This document shows, one piece after another, positions 33,625-46,392 of a stretch of 64,000 bases of DNA. How positions within the stretch are numbered: the first letter of the stretch is position 1; each line of letters starts with the position of its first letter. The stretch covers positions 14,399,904-14,463,903 of the forward strand of contig JANAVB010042220.1 in NCBI GenBank assembly GCA_029216955.1, written 5' to 3'. The notes below the pieces were generated by a model. It was not told the DNA's origin. It ran no database searches and worked only from the letters and a program-made list of their open reading frames with translations. Source of the stretch: Iris pallida (lineage: Eukaryota > Streptophyta > Magnoliopsida > Asparagales > Iridaceae). The position numbers were made by a program, and so were the translations under genes.

Positions 33625-36600
33625 TGTCACGACCCGTACCCTCTGTGAGGGTACGAGTACGTAACAGCGCCCAGCCTACGCCGCAGTGTCGGCGGTAGAA
33701 CGCTGTTCTAAGTCTCTAACTAACCATTAACTCATGCAGTATATAATGTACTCATCATGATCAACTCCGAACGGAGGTCAAGTATAAGATATGGTGTATC
33801 TCAATCACAGTCTAAGCACGATAAGATAACACAGAATTGTAACTAAGAATTTGAAGACAAAAATAAATACTGAAATAATAACAACATCTGAACGATCTCA
33901 AATACATCTCAAGTCTCAATTCTATACAACAAGCTCTAAATAAAAATAAATGCAAGTCTACTAAACTAAATCCCGATCACTCTTGAGTGTCGGGGCCATA
34001 GGTAGCTAAGCCATCTCCTCAGTAAAATGTAGGGCATGTATCCTCAGGGCAATCATCTGTAAAATTTTCAACAGGTCCAGTCAGGACAGGAACGAGCATA
34101 TCTCATCTAGCAAACCCAAGTAAATGACAGAGAACTATAAAGCAGTTATAGGCAGTTGTATTGATGAAATGGCAGTTTATATTCAGGTGATGGTAAGAAA
34201 GACAGATAAAGTGCAAGGAAAGTAAATACTAAACAAGAGAAGAATCATAGCAATGAAGACTGTAAAAATAGAACTAGCTGAACCAGGGTAATATGATATA
34301 AAGTCCAGGCAACAATGTAGACCAGTGTAACTCCAATGTATGTCCAGTACAGGATGAATCTCATACAAGATGAATCCAGTAAGGGACGATTCCAGTCATA
34401 GTGATCAATGATTCCAGGGTGAGTCCAGCCTATACTCTAGCAGTGTGTTTTAAAATACCGAGATCGACATGTAAACGGCTATGGGTAATCCGGCACATCA
34501 CACACCTGGCCGGGTGAGGGATGGCTATCATTCCAGTATGATTTCAGCAAAGGGTGATTCCAGAAATGGGGTATGTCTACATGTCTTACTCTAGTATTTC
34601 CCCTCCCAGCAAGTGAATCCAGAATTCCGACACAATGATTCAAGATGAGTCCAGCCAAGTACAATGATACCAGTAAATGATTCCGGGGTAATTCAAATAA
34701 ATGATACCAGTAATAGAAGCCAGAAATGATGATACCAGTAACAGAGGCCAGAAAATAAATATGTGTTGTGTACATGAATCCAGAAATAACAGTACGTGTT
34801 TGTAACAGAGAATCACTTACAGCTAACTAGAACTGAAATATAGTAATTAACAAATAAATGAGAGAACTATCAGAGAATGTACTCGCCTGATACTCTGAAA
34901 AGGGTAGTGTAATGTTAGATGTCTGCACCAGAGTCACAATGTCCTAAACAGAGTAATATGGGTCATGATATGTAAAATACAAGAGAATTGAAAGCTACAA
35001 TGCAAACTACATGATTTCTAAGCCAATCTAGGTCAAAGAACAACTCTAGTCAACTCTGGGTCAACTGCCTAGGTCAATGTTGACTTTGGTCAACTCTAGT
35101 CAAGTCAAACAAGGTTAACTAGGCTCTTTCTAGGTCATATTAGATCTAAGTCAAATTTGGACTCTTGGGTCCCCTATCTATCTAGGGTTAACCACAGGTC
35201 AACACTACTAAAGCTAATCACAGAAGCTAACCATATGCTATTACATACCCTAAGATATCACATATATATATATATATATATATATCAATATATGACTAAA
35301 CTCACATAACCACTATACATACATAATACAACATGAGGACACAAGAATGTGTGACTATCCATACACCCCATCCTAGTACATTCCTTTACAAACACACATA
35401 CACTAGACACTCTAGTCACTCTACCTATACCATATCACACATCTATGGTATACTATATATATTCCTATATAGAGCATTACACATAAACATAGATGAAATG
35501 TACTCACTACCCTTCCTACAACCATGTCTAACTACAGAACATTACCTATATATAAGGCCCATATCTTAAATATCCTTAATACCAATATGTAACTACATAT
35601 GCAAGGTACACCCTACCTCTCATGCACATATACCTATCAGTCCCCTTCTTGTGCACTAACATATCCTAATACTAACTAGTCCTAATATGCTAACAGTATA
35701 CTCTAACAGTGTAGACACTAGGATACTACTCTAACCCACCCTTACAAAATCCCCACACTTCTATGCTAAGCCATCCAAAACCAATGCTCTGCTACCAACC
35801 AACCCCCAACTGAAACACACAAAACACATGATCTTCACATACATATACACAGATATATGTATCCATACCTACCCTCATAGCTCATGCAAGCATCCTGCTG
35901 CAACTAAGGCCCTGAAATGCAAGGCCAAGGCATAGCCTTGCCTGCTGCAAGGCAATCCAAACCAGGCCAGCCAAGGCTTCACTGCACTGCTCCTACTGCT
36001 ACTACCTTGCTAATGCTAAGCAAGCCAAGTTGCTGCAATGAATGCAACCCAGGCAGGGCTCTAAGGCTGAACCTCACAGCATACCAATCTGACATACATC
36101 TCTATTCAGTCTAATAAAATTACATCAAATACCTGTGTGCATAACAACCCAATACCCAATCCAATTTCGATTTCAAATCAATAAAACAGTGTTCAGTCCA
36201 ATGTGCAGGGATATGTCATGTGTGGCATGTGCTTGTGTGTGTGCCAAGTGACAATGGTGGGTGGTATGTAGAGGAATCCTGTGTGTATGTGTGTGCTAGT
36301 GCATAGGTTCAGGGTGAGTGTCCTGTGTGTATAGGACTTGGCTAAAACACATTTGTGTGACAACAAGGGAAATGACATTGTCCTCTGGTTAGCAACAGTT
36401 AAGGAAATGTTGTGTGGGTGATGTGAGCAGGAAACAATGTGTGTGTGTGAATTTTAGAAAATAGCAATGAATGTGACAGCCAAAACAGTGTGTTATCAGA
36501 ATAGTGTGACAGTAAATGAGTGTCATGTGTAAGGGAATTGTGGCTTAGGGTGATAGGAAATGTGTGACTGATTTCAGTTGTGTGTGAGTAACAGAAAATG

Positions 36601-39154
36601 ACAGTAAAGGAAACATGGTGAATGGCAGTTCCATACCTAAAGCTAAATGTTAAATCAATTGTTCCAAACATCCATTGAAAACCCAACTTCCTATATCACA
36701 TAACCCACATGACAGTTCACATCCCATTTCAATCCAAATCGAAAATCCAACCTTGTGTTAACATCAACCCAAGCCATGAATCAACCCTAACAGTAACTAA
36801 TACATGTGTGGGTGAATCTCAGGTTTTAAGTGATGTGAAAACTCAGAAATTTCAGTGTTGTGTCATCAGTTTTAAAAAAAGAACTCAAAACAGGATTTGA
36901 AGACTGCATGTATCAGTCACAAATCATTCCTCCATCAAAAATCCTATTATCAAGTGCAAGACCAAAATTAATATGAAAACCCAACCTAGCAAGTCCTATT
37001 ACACATGTGTGAATCAAAATATGACAATTAAACATCAAATTAGATCGAGTTAACAGGGAATCAATCTCAGGAAATGAGGTTAAGTCTCATGCATTTCAGA
37101 ATTTAGTGAGTGTGCATCTATTGTGTGTATACATGTAAGTGTCCACACAAATCAGTATAATATGAAGTACAAATCTCACTTAGCAGTAACTAGTGCCTAT
37201 GTAGAAATCACTGTGGTAAGTTAAAACATCCATCATAACAGTAAAAAAGAGAATGAAGGCTCAGATTTGTTCAACAGTGGAGAAGAAACTGAAACCAGCA
37301 GTCTACCTCCCCATTTCAATGTTCAAATTTCGATTCTTCAAGTGAAAACCAAATCTAGCTTGTAAAACCCAACTAGCAACAGTTAGTACACATGTAGGGA
37401 TCAATTTAGGACAATTAAACATCAATTAAAAATCATTTTAAACAGGATTTAATTCAGGAAATTTCAAGGAACCTATGGTATCAGTTATATAGGAGAAAAC
37501 TGAAATTGAAAACCAAAACATCACAATAATCCCAAAATATTGGTTGATAAACCAATCCCCACTTGTACCCGTGTCCCACGAGTCATTCGTGTCCCACCAA
37601 GTGGACACGAGCGTGTCCAAACACACACAGACACGCACATGTGCACAAGACAGTGCGCTGCATCGTGCACGCATGCACGCGTGTACAGCCCACGACACAG
37701 GCCACGTGGGGACACGTGGACGTGCACACATGTACGCCCAAGGTAGGGGTACATGCCCACGTGCCTGCAACGTGTCCACAACACGTGTCATGTCCGTTAA
37801 ACGTGCATGTCAGTAAAGGAATACTCGCGTGCACAGTGCGCACGCGCGGCCCGTGCGGTCAGTGCGAGTGAGTTTTCTCACTCGACACGACATGACTCGA
37901 CACGAGACTTTGGGGGTATCTTTTTAGACATTGCCCCTAGGTCTGTGTCAAGTGGCACGTGTCCACGTGTCGTGTACAGTGCACACGAGGTGTCAGTGAG
38001 TAGGACAGTACACTCGTGTCGTGCACGCGTGTCCAACAGCCAAAACTGACACAATACGACACAAAAACACCTAACACCCTTCACAAAAATTAATGTACAT
38101 ACTAAGATCTACCAATCCATGTAATTACATTTTCAAAAATCGAAAATAAATTCCTAAGGGGCATTCTATCAAACACCTACAAAACAATACGACACGTGTC
38201 CGATACGGACACCAAACGGACACAAAATTCATCCAAATTTTAGGGACACCTAGGGGACTCCTAGATCTAGCCCTACATGCAAAGAAAACTGAAATATAAA
38301 ACAATTTAGAGGGTTTTACCTATGTGTGCAAAAAGCTTGGAAAAGCTTCAAATGAGGGATTCTTCCTCTTGGTGCCAAAAGCTCCAAATTGTCCCAAAGC
38401 TGGAATTAAACCCCAAAATCAGAAAGTAGGAGAGTATTAGGTTCTAATGCAAGAAACTAGGATTAAAAAGGAATTAAAATAAATTTATGGAGACTTTTGG
38501 AAGAGGGACAATACCTTTCTTTTTCCAATATTGAAATGAATGAAAGAAGGAGGCAAGCCCTAGAGAATAAGTGTTTATATAGGGTGGGGATCCCTATGGC
38601 TGGTCATTTAGGGTTTGGTTAGGGTTAGGGCTTCTAGTTATGGGCCATGGGCCAAGTCATGAACAAATAAATCATTTAGCCATAAGTCATTTCATGAAAC
38701 CATAAACCATGACTTAAATGCACTAAACCAAATCCCCTCATTCTAAAATTAGTTTCTAATGACTAAAAGTAGGTTAACCTAAGTTAGACTAGGGTCACTA
38801 TGGCTGGGGTTAGCTTCTAAGCTAGTTCACTAGGTCTCAACAAGTTAAGTCAATCTAGAATTCACCAATTCCATAAATCATCAAATAATTCAAATAAGTC
38901 AAAATGACCAAAATACCCCTAGGCTAAAAATGATAATTAAATCATCCTAATGACACGGTTAGGCTCTAGGTCATGCAGTCTCTACGGTTTCACTAGCTGC
39001 ACACCAAAATCACAAGTCATGACTCAAACCATTTTAAATAGTTTAAAAATTATTAAAAATTACCAAAAATCATAATGTGAAATAAATATCAATAAATAAT
39101 AATTATAAATGCAAAAATTCAAAAATACCCTCATCTGAAAAATTGGGTGTTACA
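33625..39154 (-). repeat. 3' LTR of G3 (5530 bp)
   Basis: TATA box CCCTATATAAACAC on the minus strand at 38571-38584. Other contents are GATTCCAG/GATACCAG repeats (34360-34760), a GTCAA-rich strip (35030-35110), a TA run (35266-35286), a TG-rich strip (36190-36620) and an ACGT/GACACG-rich strip (37560-38230). No gene is supported. Confidence 0.93.
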
Positions 39155-39327
39155 ATCCTACCCACCTTATAAAAATTTCGTCCTCGAAATTAAGATGATC
39201 GCACCTCTCCTAGGTCAAACCCCTAATCAATCAAGTCGAAGCAATACAATCCTACTGGTCATGATTCCACAGGCTCGAGCAGGGTAGCTACACTATCTAG
39301 CAATCACAAACAATATCCTGGCAGGTA
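39155..39327 (-). other. G3 interior strip with polypurine tract
   Basis: On the minus strand AAGGTGGGTAGGAT abuts the 3' LTR, preceded by TTTCGAGGACGAAATTTTTA. This is the same box and order as in G1. Confidence 0.7.
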
Positions 39328-40596
39328 CTAAAGGAAATCACGCATGAAAGTGGGGAGGAAGAACAAGAAGGTCAAACCTGCTAATCCATCACCTGTGATG
39401 TCAGTCTCCTCGGCTGCCATCGCAAAAGCTCCACCCCTCTGGTGCTGAGCATCAGGTGGCCTAGCCCCCTCAAAAGGAGGTGCAATGGGACAATCTATCT
39501 TCTGGTGGGCAGCTGACCCATAGAAATAGCAAACCCTCAACCTCTTTCTGTACTGCTCCCAAATGTGTCCCGGCTTCTTGCAGTAGGAACAACTAATCGC
39601 CTTCGGGTCCTGACCCCGATACTGATGCTGCACCTGCTGAACTCCCACTGGTGCCTGCGTCTGCTGAGTCTGCACATGAGGCCTCTTGGCCTGGCCTTCG
39701 CTGCTGCTGGTATCGTGAGCATCCCGTCCCCTCTTGATCCTCAGCTCAAGGTCATCCTCAGCCAGTAAAGCTCCCGTCAAAATCTCCTCGAAAATGGCAT
39801 CCCTGTTGCCCTTGGTCAAGGACTTGACTTCCTTGACCAGACCCTTTCGGAACCTCTAGGCCTTCGCTGCCTCGCTCAAGCCCTCTACGAATCTGCTGAG
39901 GTGGCCGAACTCCCCAGCGTACTCCTCCACTGACAGGCTCCCTTGTACTAGGCTCTCGAACTGCGACTCCAAGGCTCTGAGCGCTGAATCTGAAAAGAAC
40001 TTCTTCTTGAAGAAGCCCCTGAACTCCTCCCAAGTCTGTCCAGCTACCCCCACCCTGGGGTCAGACTGATACCAGGTGCGAGCAAGATCTTGCATCCGAC
40101 TAGCTGCTGCCTCTATCTGGAGATCTGCCGGTATCCGGGCCAGGCGAAAGATCTCCTCTATATGCTCGATCCACTCGTCAGCATATAAAATCCCCTCTGT
40201 CCCCAGGAAGTCTCTGGGGCTCATCTTCTGGAACTGCTCTATCCCCGGTGTCCTCGGCTGCTGGATCACTGGTCGAGCTGTAACTGCTGAAAGGGCCAAC
40301 TCCATGCCTCGGTCCTGTTGGGCCTGCTGCCGGTCCATAAACTGCTGGAAGTAGGCAAACATCTGTGCCGCATCCACGTGTCCTGTAGGCGGCGGCTGCT
40401 GGAACTGCATCTCTGGGATGACTGGATCCTGCCTCTGAGCTGATGGAGGCATACCCCCTGTTGCTGCTACTGAAGTCTCAATATGGGCAGAGGTGGCAGG
40501 AGCTGCAACCTCCTGACCCTGCTGAACTGGCTGAGAGGTGGCAGTCCCCTCTGTAACAACTGCTGCACCAGAGTGATGTGATCGTGTCTCCACCAT
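39328..40596 (-). pseudogene. G3 gag, one premature stop
   Basis: The ATG at 40596 (MVETRSHHSGAAVV) is supported by identity with the G1 and G2 starts. The gag core includes GTEGILYADEWIEHIEEIF, LARTWYQSDPRVGVAGQTWE, FKKKFFSDSALRALESQFES and VEEYAGEFGHLSRF. The frame is continuous for about 422 codons except for a TAG at 39856-39858 where G2 has CAG (AKAQRF). The first zinc knuckle has lost its last cysteine (CSYCKKPGHIWEQY). The second has tyrosine for the second cysteine (CYFYGSAAHQKIDC). It may recently have been functional. Confidence 0.87.
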
Positions 40597-40860
40597 CCTG
40601 AAGACAGATCGAACAAGGAAGTCAATACTGAGCAGGAATCGATATATCAAAGGAGGACAGTTATTTCAAAGAAGGCAAATCAGTACGATATGTAGATGGC
40701 ATGATTTTAAGCAGAATTTTCCTAACTGTGATTGAGTGCCTCTCCGGTAAAGCCTATCTCTCAGTCCTATCGCAGGCTCGCAGCAGTACAACTAAGTCGC
40801 CGTACTACCACGATATCGCACTTAATGCGACTCTCGACCTGCATGGGCCACCACTAAACG
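40597..40860 (-). other. G3 leader and primer-site region
   Basis: Next to the 5' LTR the minus strand reads CGTTTAGTGGTGGCCCATGC. G1 and G2 have CATTTTTAGTGGTG(A/G)CCCATGC in the same place, so this is the likely primer site. The tRNA could not be named, because it does not match the methionine-tRNA site TGGTATCAGAGC. Confidence 0.45.
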
Positions 40861-43800
40861 TGTCACGACCCGCACCCTTTGTGAGGGTACGAGTACGTAA
40901 CAGCACCCAGCCTACGCCGCAGTGTCGGCGGTAGAACGATGTTCTAAGTCTCTAACTAACCATCAACTCATGCAGTATATAATGTACTTATCATGATCAA
41001 CTCCGAACGGAGGACAAGTATAAGATATGGTGTATCTCAATCACAGTCTAAGCACGATAAGATAACACAGAATTATAACTAAGAATTTGAAGACAAAAAT
41101 AAATACTGAAATGATAACAACATCTGAATAATCTCAAATACATCTCAAGTCTCAATTCTATACAATAAGCTCTAAATGAAAATAAATGCAAGTCTACTAA
41201 ACTAAATCCCGATCACTCCTGAGTGTCGGGGCCATAGGTAGCTAAGCCATATCCTTAGTAAAATATAGGGCATTTATCCTCAGGGCAATCATCTGTAAAA
41301 TTTTCAACAGGTCCAGTCAGGACAGAAACGAGCACATCTCATCTAGTAAATCCAAGTAAATGACAGAGAACTATAAAGCAGTTATAGGCAGTTGTATTGA
41401 TGAAATGGAAGTTTATATTCAGGTGATGGTAAGAAAGACAGATAAAGTGCAAGGAAAGTAAATTCTAAACAAGAGAAGAATCATAGAAATAAAGACTGTA
41501 AAAATAGAACTAGCTGAACCAGGGTAATATGATATAAAGTCCAGGCAACAATGTAGACCAGTGTAACTCCAATGTAAGTCCAGTACAGGATGAATCTCAT
41601 ACAAGATGAATCCAGTAAGGGACGATTCCAGTCATAGTGATCAATGATTCCAGGGTGAGTCCGGCCTATACTCTAGCAGTGTGTTTTAAAATATCGAGAT
41701 CGACATATAAACGGCTATGGGTAATCCGGCACATCACACACCTGGCCGGTGTGGGATGGCTATCATTCCAGTATGATTCCAGCAAAGGGTGATTCCAGAA
41801 ATGGGGTATGTCTACATGTCTTACTCTAGTATTTCCCCTCCCAGCAAGTGAATCCAGAATTCCGACACAATGATTCAAGATGAGTCCAGCCAAGTATAAT
41901 GATACCAGTAAATGATTCCGGGGTGATTCCAGTAAATAATTCCAGTAATAGAAGCCAAAAATGATGATACCAGTAACAGAGGCCAGAAAATAAATGTGTG
42001 TCGTATACATGAATCCAGCAATAATAGTACGTGTTTGTAACAGAGAATCACTTACAGCTAACTAGAACTGAAATACAGTAATTGACAAATAAATGAAAGA
42101 ACTATCAGAGAATGTACTCGCCTGATACTCTGAAAAGAGTAGTGTAATGTCAGATGTCTGTACCAGAGTCACAATGTCCTAAACTGAGTAATATGGGTCA
42201 TGATATGTAAAATACAAGAGAATTGAAAGCTACAATGCAAACTACATGATTTCTATGCCAATCTAGGTCAAAGTCCAACTCTAGTCAACTCTGGGTCAAC
42301 TGCCTAGGTCAATGTTGACTTTGGTCAACTCTAGTCAAGTCAAACAAGGTTAACTTGGCTCTTTCTAGGTCATATTAGATCTAAGTCAAATTTGGACTCT
42401 TGGGTCCACTATCTATCTAGGGTTAACCACAGGTCAACACTACTAAAGCTAATCACAGAAGCTAACCATATGCTATTACATACCCTAAGATATCACATAT
42501 ATATATATATATATATATATCAATATATGACTAAACTCACATAACCACTATACATACATAATACAACATGAGGACACAAGAATGTGTGACTATCCATACA
42601 CCCCATCCTAGTACATTCCTTTACAAACACACATACACTAGACACTCTAGTCACTCTACCTATACCATATCACACATCTAAGGTATACTATATATATTCC
42701 TATATAGAGCATTACACATAAACATAGATGAAATGTACTCACTACCCTTCCTACAACCATGTCTAACTACAGAACATTACCTATATATAAGGCCCATATC
42801 TTAAATATCCTTAATACCAATATGTAACTACATATGCAAGGTACACCCTACCTCTCATGCACATATACCTATCAGTCCCGTTCTTGTGCACTAACATATC
42901 CTAATACTAACTAGTCCTAATATGCTAACAGTATACTCTAACAGTGTAGACACTAGGATACTACTCTAACCCACCCTTACAAAATCCCACACTTCCATGC
43001 CAAGCCATCCAAAACCAATGCTCTGCTACCAACCAACCCCCAATTGAAACACACAAAACACATGATCTTCACATACATATACACAGATATATGTATCCAT
43101 ACCTACCCTCATAGCCCATGCAAGCATCCTGCTGCAACTAAGGCCCTGAAATGCAAGGCCAAGGCATAGCCTTGCCTGCTGCAAGGCAATCCAAACCAGG
43201 CCAGCCAAGGCTTCACTGCACTGCTCCTACTGCTACTACCTTGCTAATGCTAAGCAAGCCAAGTTGCTGCAATGAATGCAACCCAGGCAGGGCTCTAAGG
43301 CTGAACCTCACAGCATACCAACCTGACATACATCTCTATTCAGTCTAATAAAATTACATCAAATACCTGTGTGCATAACAACCCAATACCCAATCCAATT
43401 TCGATTTCAAATCAATAAAACAGTGTTCAGTCCAATGTGCAGGGATATGTCATGTGTGGCATGTGCTTGTGTGTGTGCCAAGTGACAATGGTGGGTGGTA
43501 TGTAGAGGAATCCTGTGTGTGTGTGTGTGTGCTAGTGCATAGGTTCAGGGTGAGTGTCCTGTGTGTATAGGACTTGGCTAAAACATATTTGTGTGACAAC
43601 AAGGGAAATGATATTGTCCTCAGGTTAGCAACAGTGAAGGAAATGTTGTGTGGGTGATGTGAGCAGGAAATAATGTGTGTGTGTGAATTTTAGAAAATAG
43701 CAATGAATGTGACAGCCAAAACAGTGTGTTATCAGAATAGTGTGACAGTAAATGAGTGTCATGTGTGAGGGAATTGTGGCTTAGGGTGATAGGAAATGTG

Positions 43801-46392
43801 TGACTGATTTCAGTTGTGTGTGAGTAACAGGAAATAACAGTAAAGAAAACATGGTGAATGGCAGTTCCATACCTAAAGCTAAATGTTAAATCAATTGTTC
43901 CAAACATCCATTGAAAACCCAACTTCCTATATCACATAACCCACATGACAGTTCACATCCCATTTCAATCCAAATCGAAAATCCAACCTTGTGTTAACAT
44001 CAACCCAAGCCATGAATCAACCCTAACAGTAACTAATACATGTGTGGGTGAATCTCAGGTTTTAAGTGATGTGAAAACTCAGAAATTTCAGTGTTGTGTC
44101 ATCAGTTTTAAAAAAAGAACTCAAAACAGGATTTGAAGACTGCATGTATCAGTCACAAATTATTCCTCCATCAAAAATCCTATTATCAAGTGCAAGACCA
44201 AAATTAATATGAAAACCCAACCTAGCAAGTCCTATTACACATGTGTGAATCAAAATATGACAATTAAACATCAAATTAGATCGAGTTAATAGGGAATCAA
44301 TCTCAGGAAATGAGGTTAAGTCTCATGCATTTCAGAATTTAGTGAGTGTGCATCTATTGCGTGTATAAATGTAAGTGTCCACACAAATCAGTGTAATGTG
44401 AAGTGCAAATCTCACTTAGCAGTAACTAGTGCCTATGTAGAAATCACTGTGGTAAGTTAAAACATCCATCATAACAGAAAAAAAGAGAATGAAGGCTCAG
44501 ATTTGTTCAACAGTGGAGAAGAAACTGAAACCAGCAGTCTACCTCCCCATTTCAATATTCAAATTTTGATTCTTCAAGTGAAAACCAAATCTAGCTTGTA
44601 AAACGCAACTAGCAACAGTTAGTACACATGTAGGGATCAATTTAGGACAATTAAACATCAATTAAAAATCGTTTTAAACATGATTTAATTCAGGAAATTA
44701 CAAGGAACCTATGGTATCAGTTATATAGGAGAAAACTGAAATTGAAAACCAAAACATCACAATAATCCCAAAATATTGGTTGATAAACCAATCCCCACTT
44801 GTACCCATGTCCCATGAGTCATTCGTGTCCCACCAAGTGGACACGAGCGTGTCCAAACACACACAGACACGCACATGTGCACAAGACAGTGCGCTGCGTC
44901 GTGCACGTATGCACGCGTGTACAGCCCACGACACAGGCCACGTAGGGACACGTGGACGTGCACACGTGTACGCCCAGGGTAGGGGTACATGCCCACGTGC
45001 TTGCAATGTGTCCACAACACGTGTCGTGTCCGTTAAACGTGCGTGTCAGTGAAGGAATACTTGCGTGCACAGTGCGCGCGCGCGCGGCCCGTAAGGTCAG
45101 TACGAGTGAGTTTTCTCACTCGACACGACACGATTCGACACGAGACTTTAGAGGTGTCTTGTCAGACATTGCCCCTAGGTCTGTGTCAAGTGGCACGTGT
45201 CCACGTGTCGTATACAGTGCACACGAGGTGTCAGTGAGCAGGACAGTGCACTCGTGTCGTGCACGCGTGTCCAACAGCCAAAACTGACACAATACGACAC
45301 AAAAACACCTAACACCCTTCACAAAAATTAATATACATACTAAGATCTACCAATCCATGTACTTACATTTTCAAAAATCGAAAATAAATTCCTAAGGGGC
45401 ATTCTATCAAACACCTACAAAACAATACGACACGTGTCCGATACGGACACCAAACGGACACGAAATTCACCCAAATTTTAGGGACACCTAGGGGACTCCT
45501 AGATCTAGCCCTACATGCAAAGGAAAATGAAATATAAAACAATTTAGAGGGTTTTACCTATGTGTGCAAAAAGCTTAGAAAAGCTTCAAATGGGGGATTC
45601 TTCCTCTTGGTGCCAAAAGCTCCAAATTGTCCCAAAGCTGGGATTAAACCCCAAAATCAGAAAGTAGGAGAGTATTAGGTTCTAATGCAAGAAACTAGGA
45701 TTAAAAAGGAATTAAAATTAATTTATGGGGACTTTTGGAAGAGGGATAATACCTTTCTTTTTCTAATGTTGAAATGAATGGAAGAAGGAGGCAAGCCCTA
45801 GAGAATAAGTGTTTATATAGGGTGGGGATCCCTATGGCTAGTCATTTAGGGTTTGGTTAGGGTTAGAGCTTCTAGTTATGGGCCATGGGCCAAGTCATGA
45901 ACAAATAAATCATTTAGCCATAAGTCATTTCATGAAACCATAAACCATGACTTAAATGCACTAAACGAAATCCCCTCATTCTAAAATTAGTTTCTAATGA
46001 CTAAAAGTAGGTTACCCTAAGTTAGACTAGGGTCACCATGGCTGGGGTTAGCTTCTAGGCTAGTTCACTAGGTCTCAACAAGTCAAGTCAATCGAGAATT
46101 CACCAATTCCATAAATCATCAAATAATTCAAATAAGTCAAAATGACCAAAATACCCCTAGGATAAAAATGATAATTAAATCATCCTAATGACACGGTTAG
46201 GCTCTAGGTCTTGCAGTCTCTACGGTTTCACTAGCTGCACACCAAAATCACAAGTCATGACTCAAACCATTTTGAATAGTTTAAAAATTATTAAAAATTA
46301 CCAAAAATCATAATATGAAATAAATATCAATAAATAATAATTATAAATACAAAAATTCAAAAATACCCTTATCTGAAAAACTGGGTGTTACA
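40861..46392 (-). repeat. 5' LTR of G3 (5532 bp)
   Basis: It matches 33625-39154 end to end with scattered substitutions. The TATA box is at 45809-45822 on the minus strand. Confidence 0.93.

Larger units (their letters stand above)
33625..46392 (-). mobile_element. G3: gag-only LTR retrotransposon nested in the G2 LTR
   Basis: G3 starts TGTCACGACCC, ends GGGTGTTACA and is flanked by GCAGT (33620-33624 and 46393-46397). The LTRs are 33625-39154 (5530 bp) and 40861-46392 (5532 bp), with a 1706-bp interior that encodes only gag. It belongs to the same group as G2 but to a different subfamily: the first few hundred bases and the promoter end are very similar, while a central block differs (GATTCCAG repeats where G2 has GATTCGAAT). 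No pol is present, so it is non-autonomous. It is the innermost insertion of the nest and hence younger than G2. Confidence 0.93.

Noticed and set aside
36709..44136. Identical small ORFs at 36709-36900 and 43945-44136, and several other pairs such as 35917/43151 and 37544/44780
   Set aside because: They recur only because they lie in the two LTRs of G3. I see no domain or start context that supports translation.
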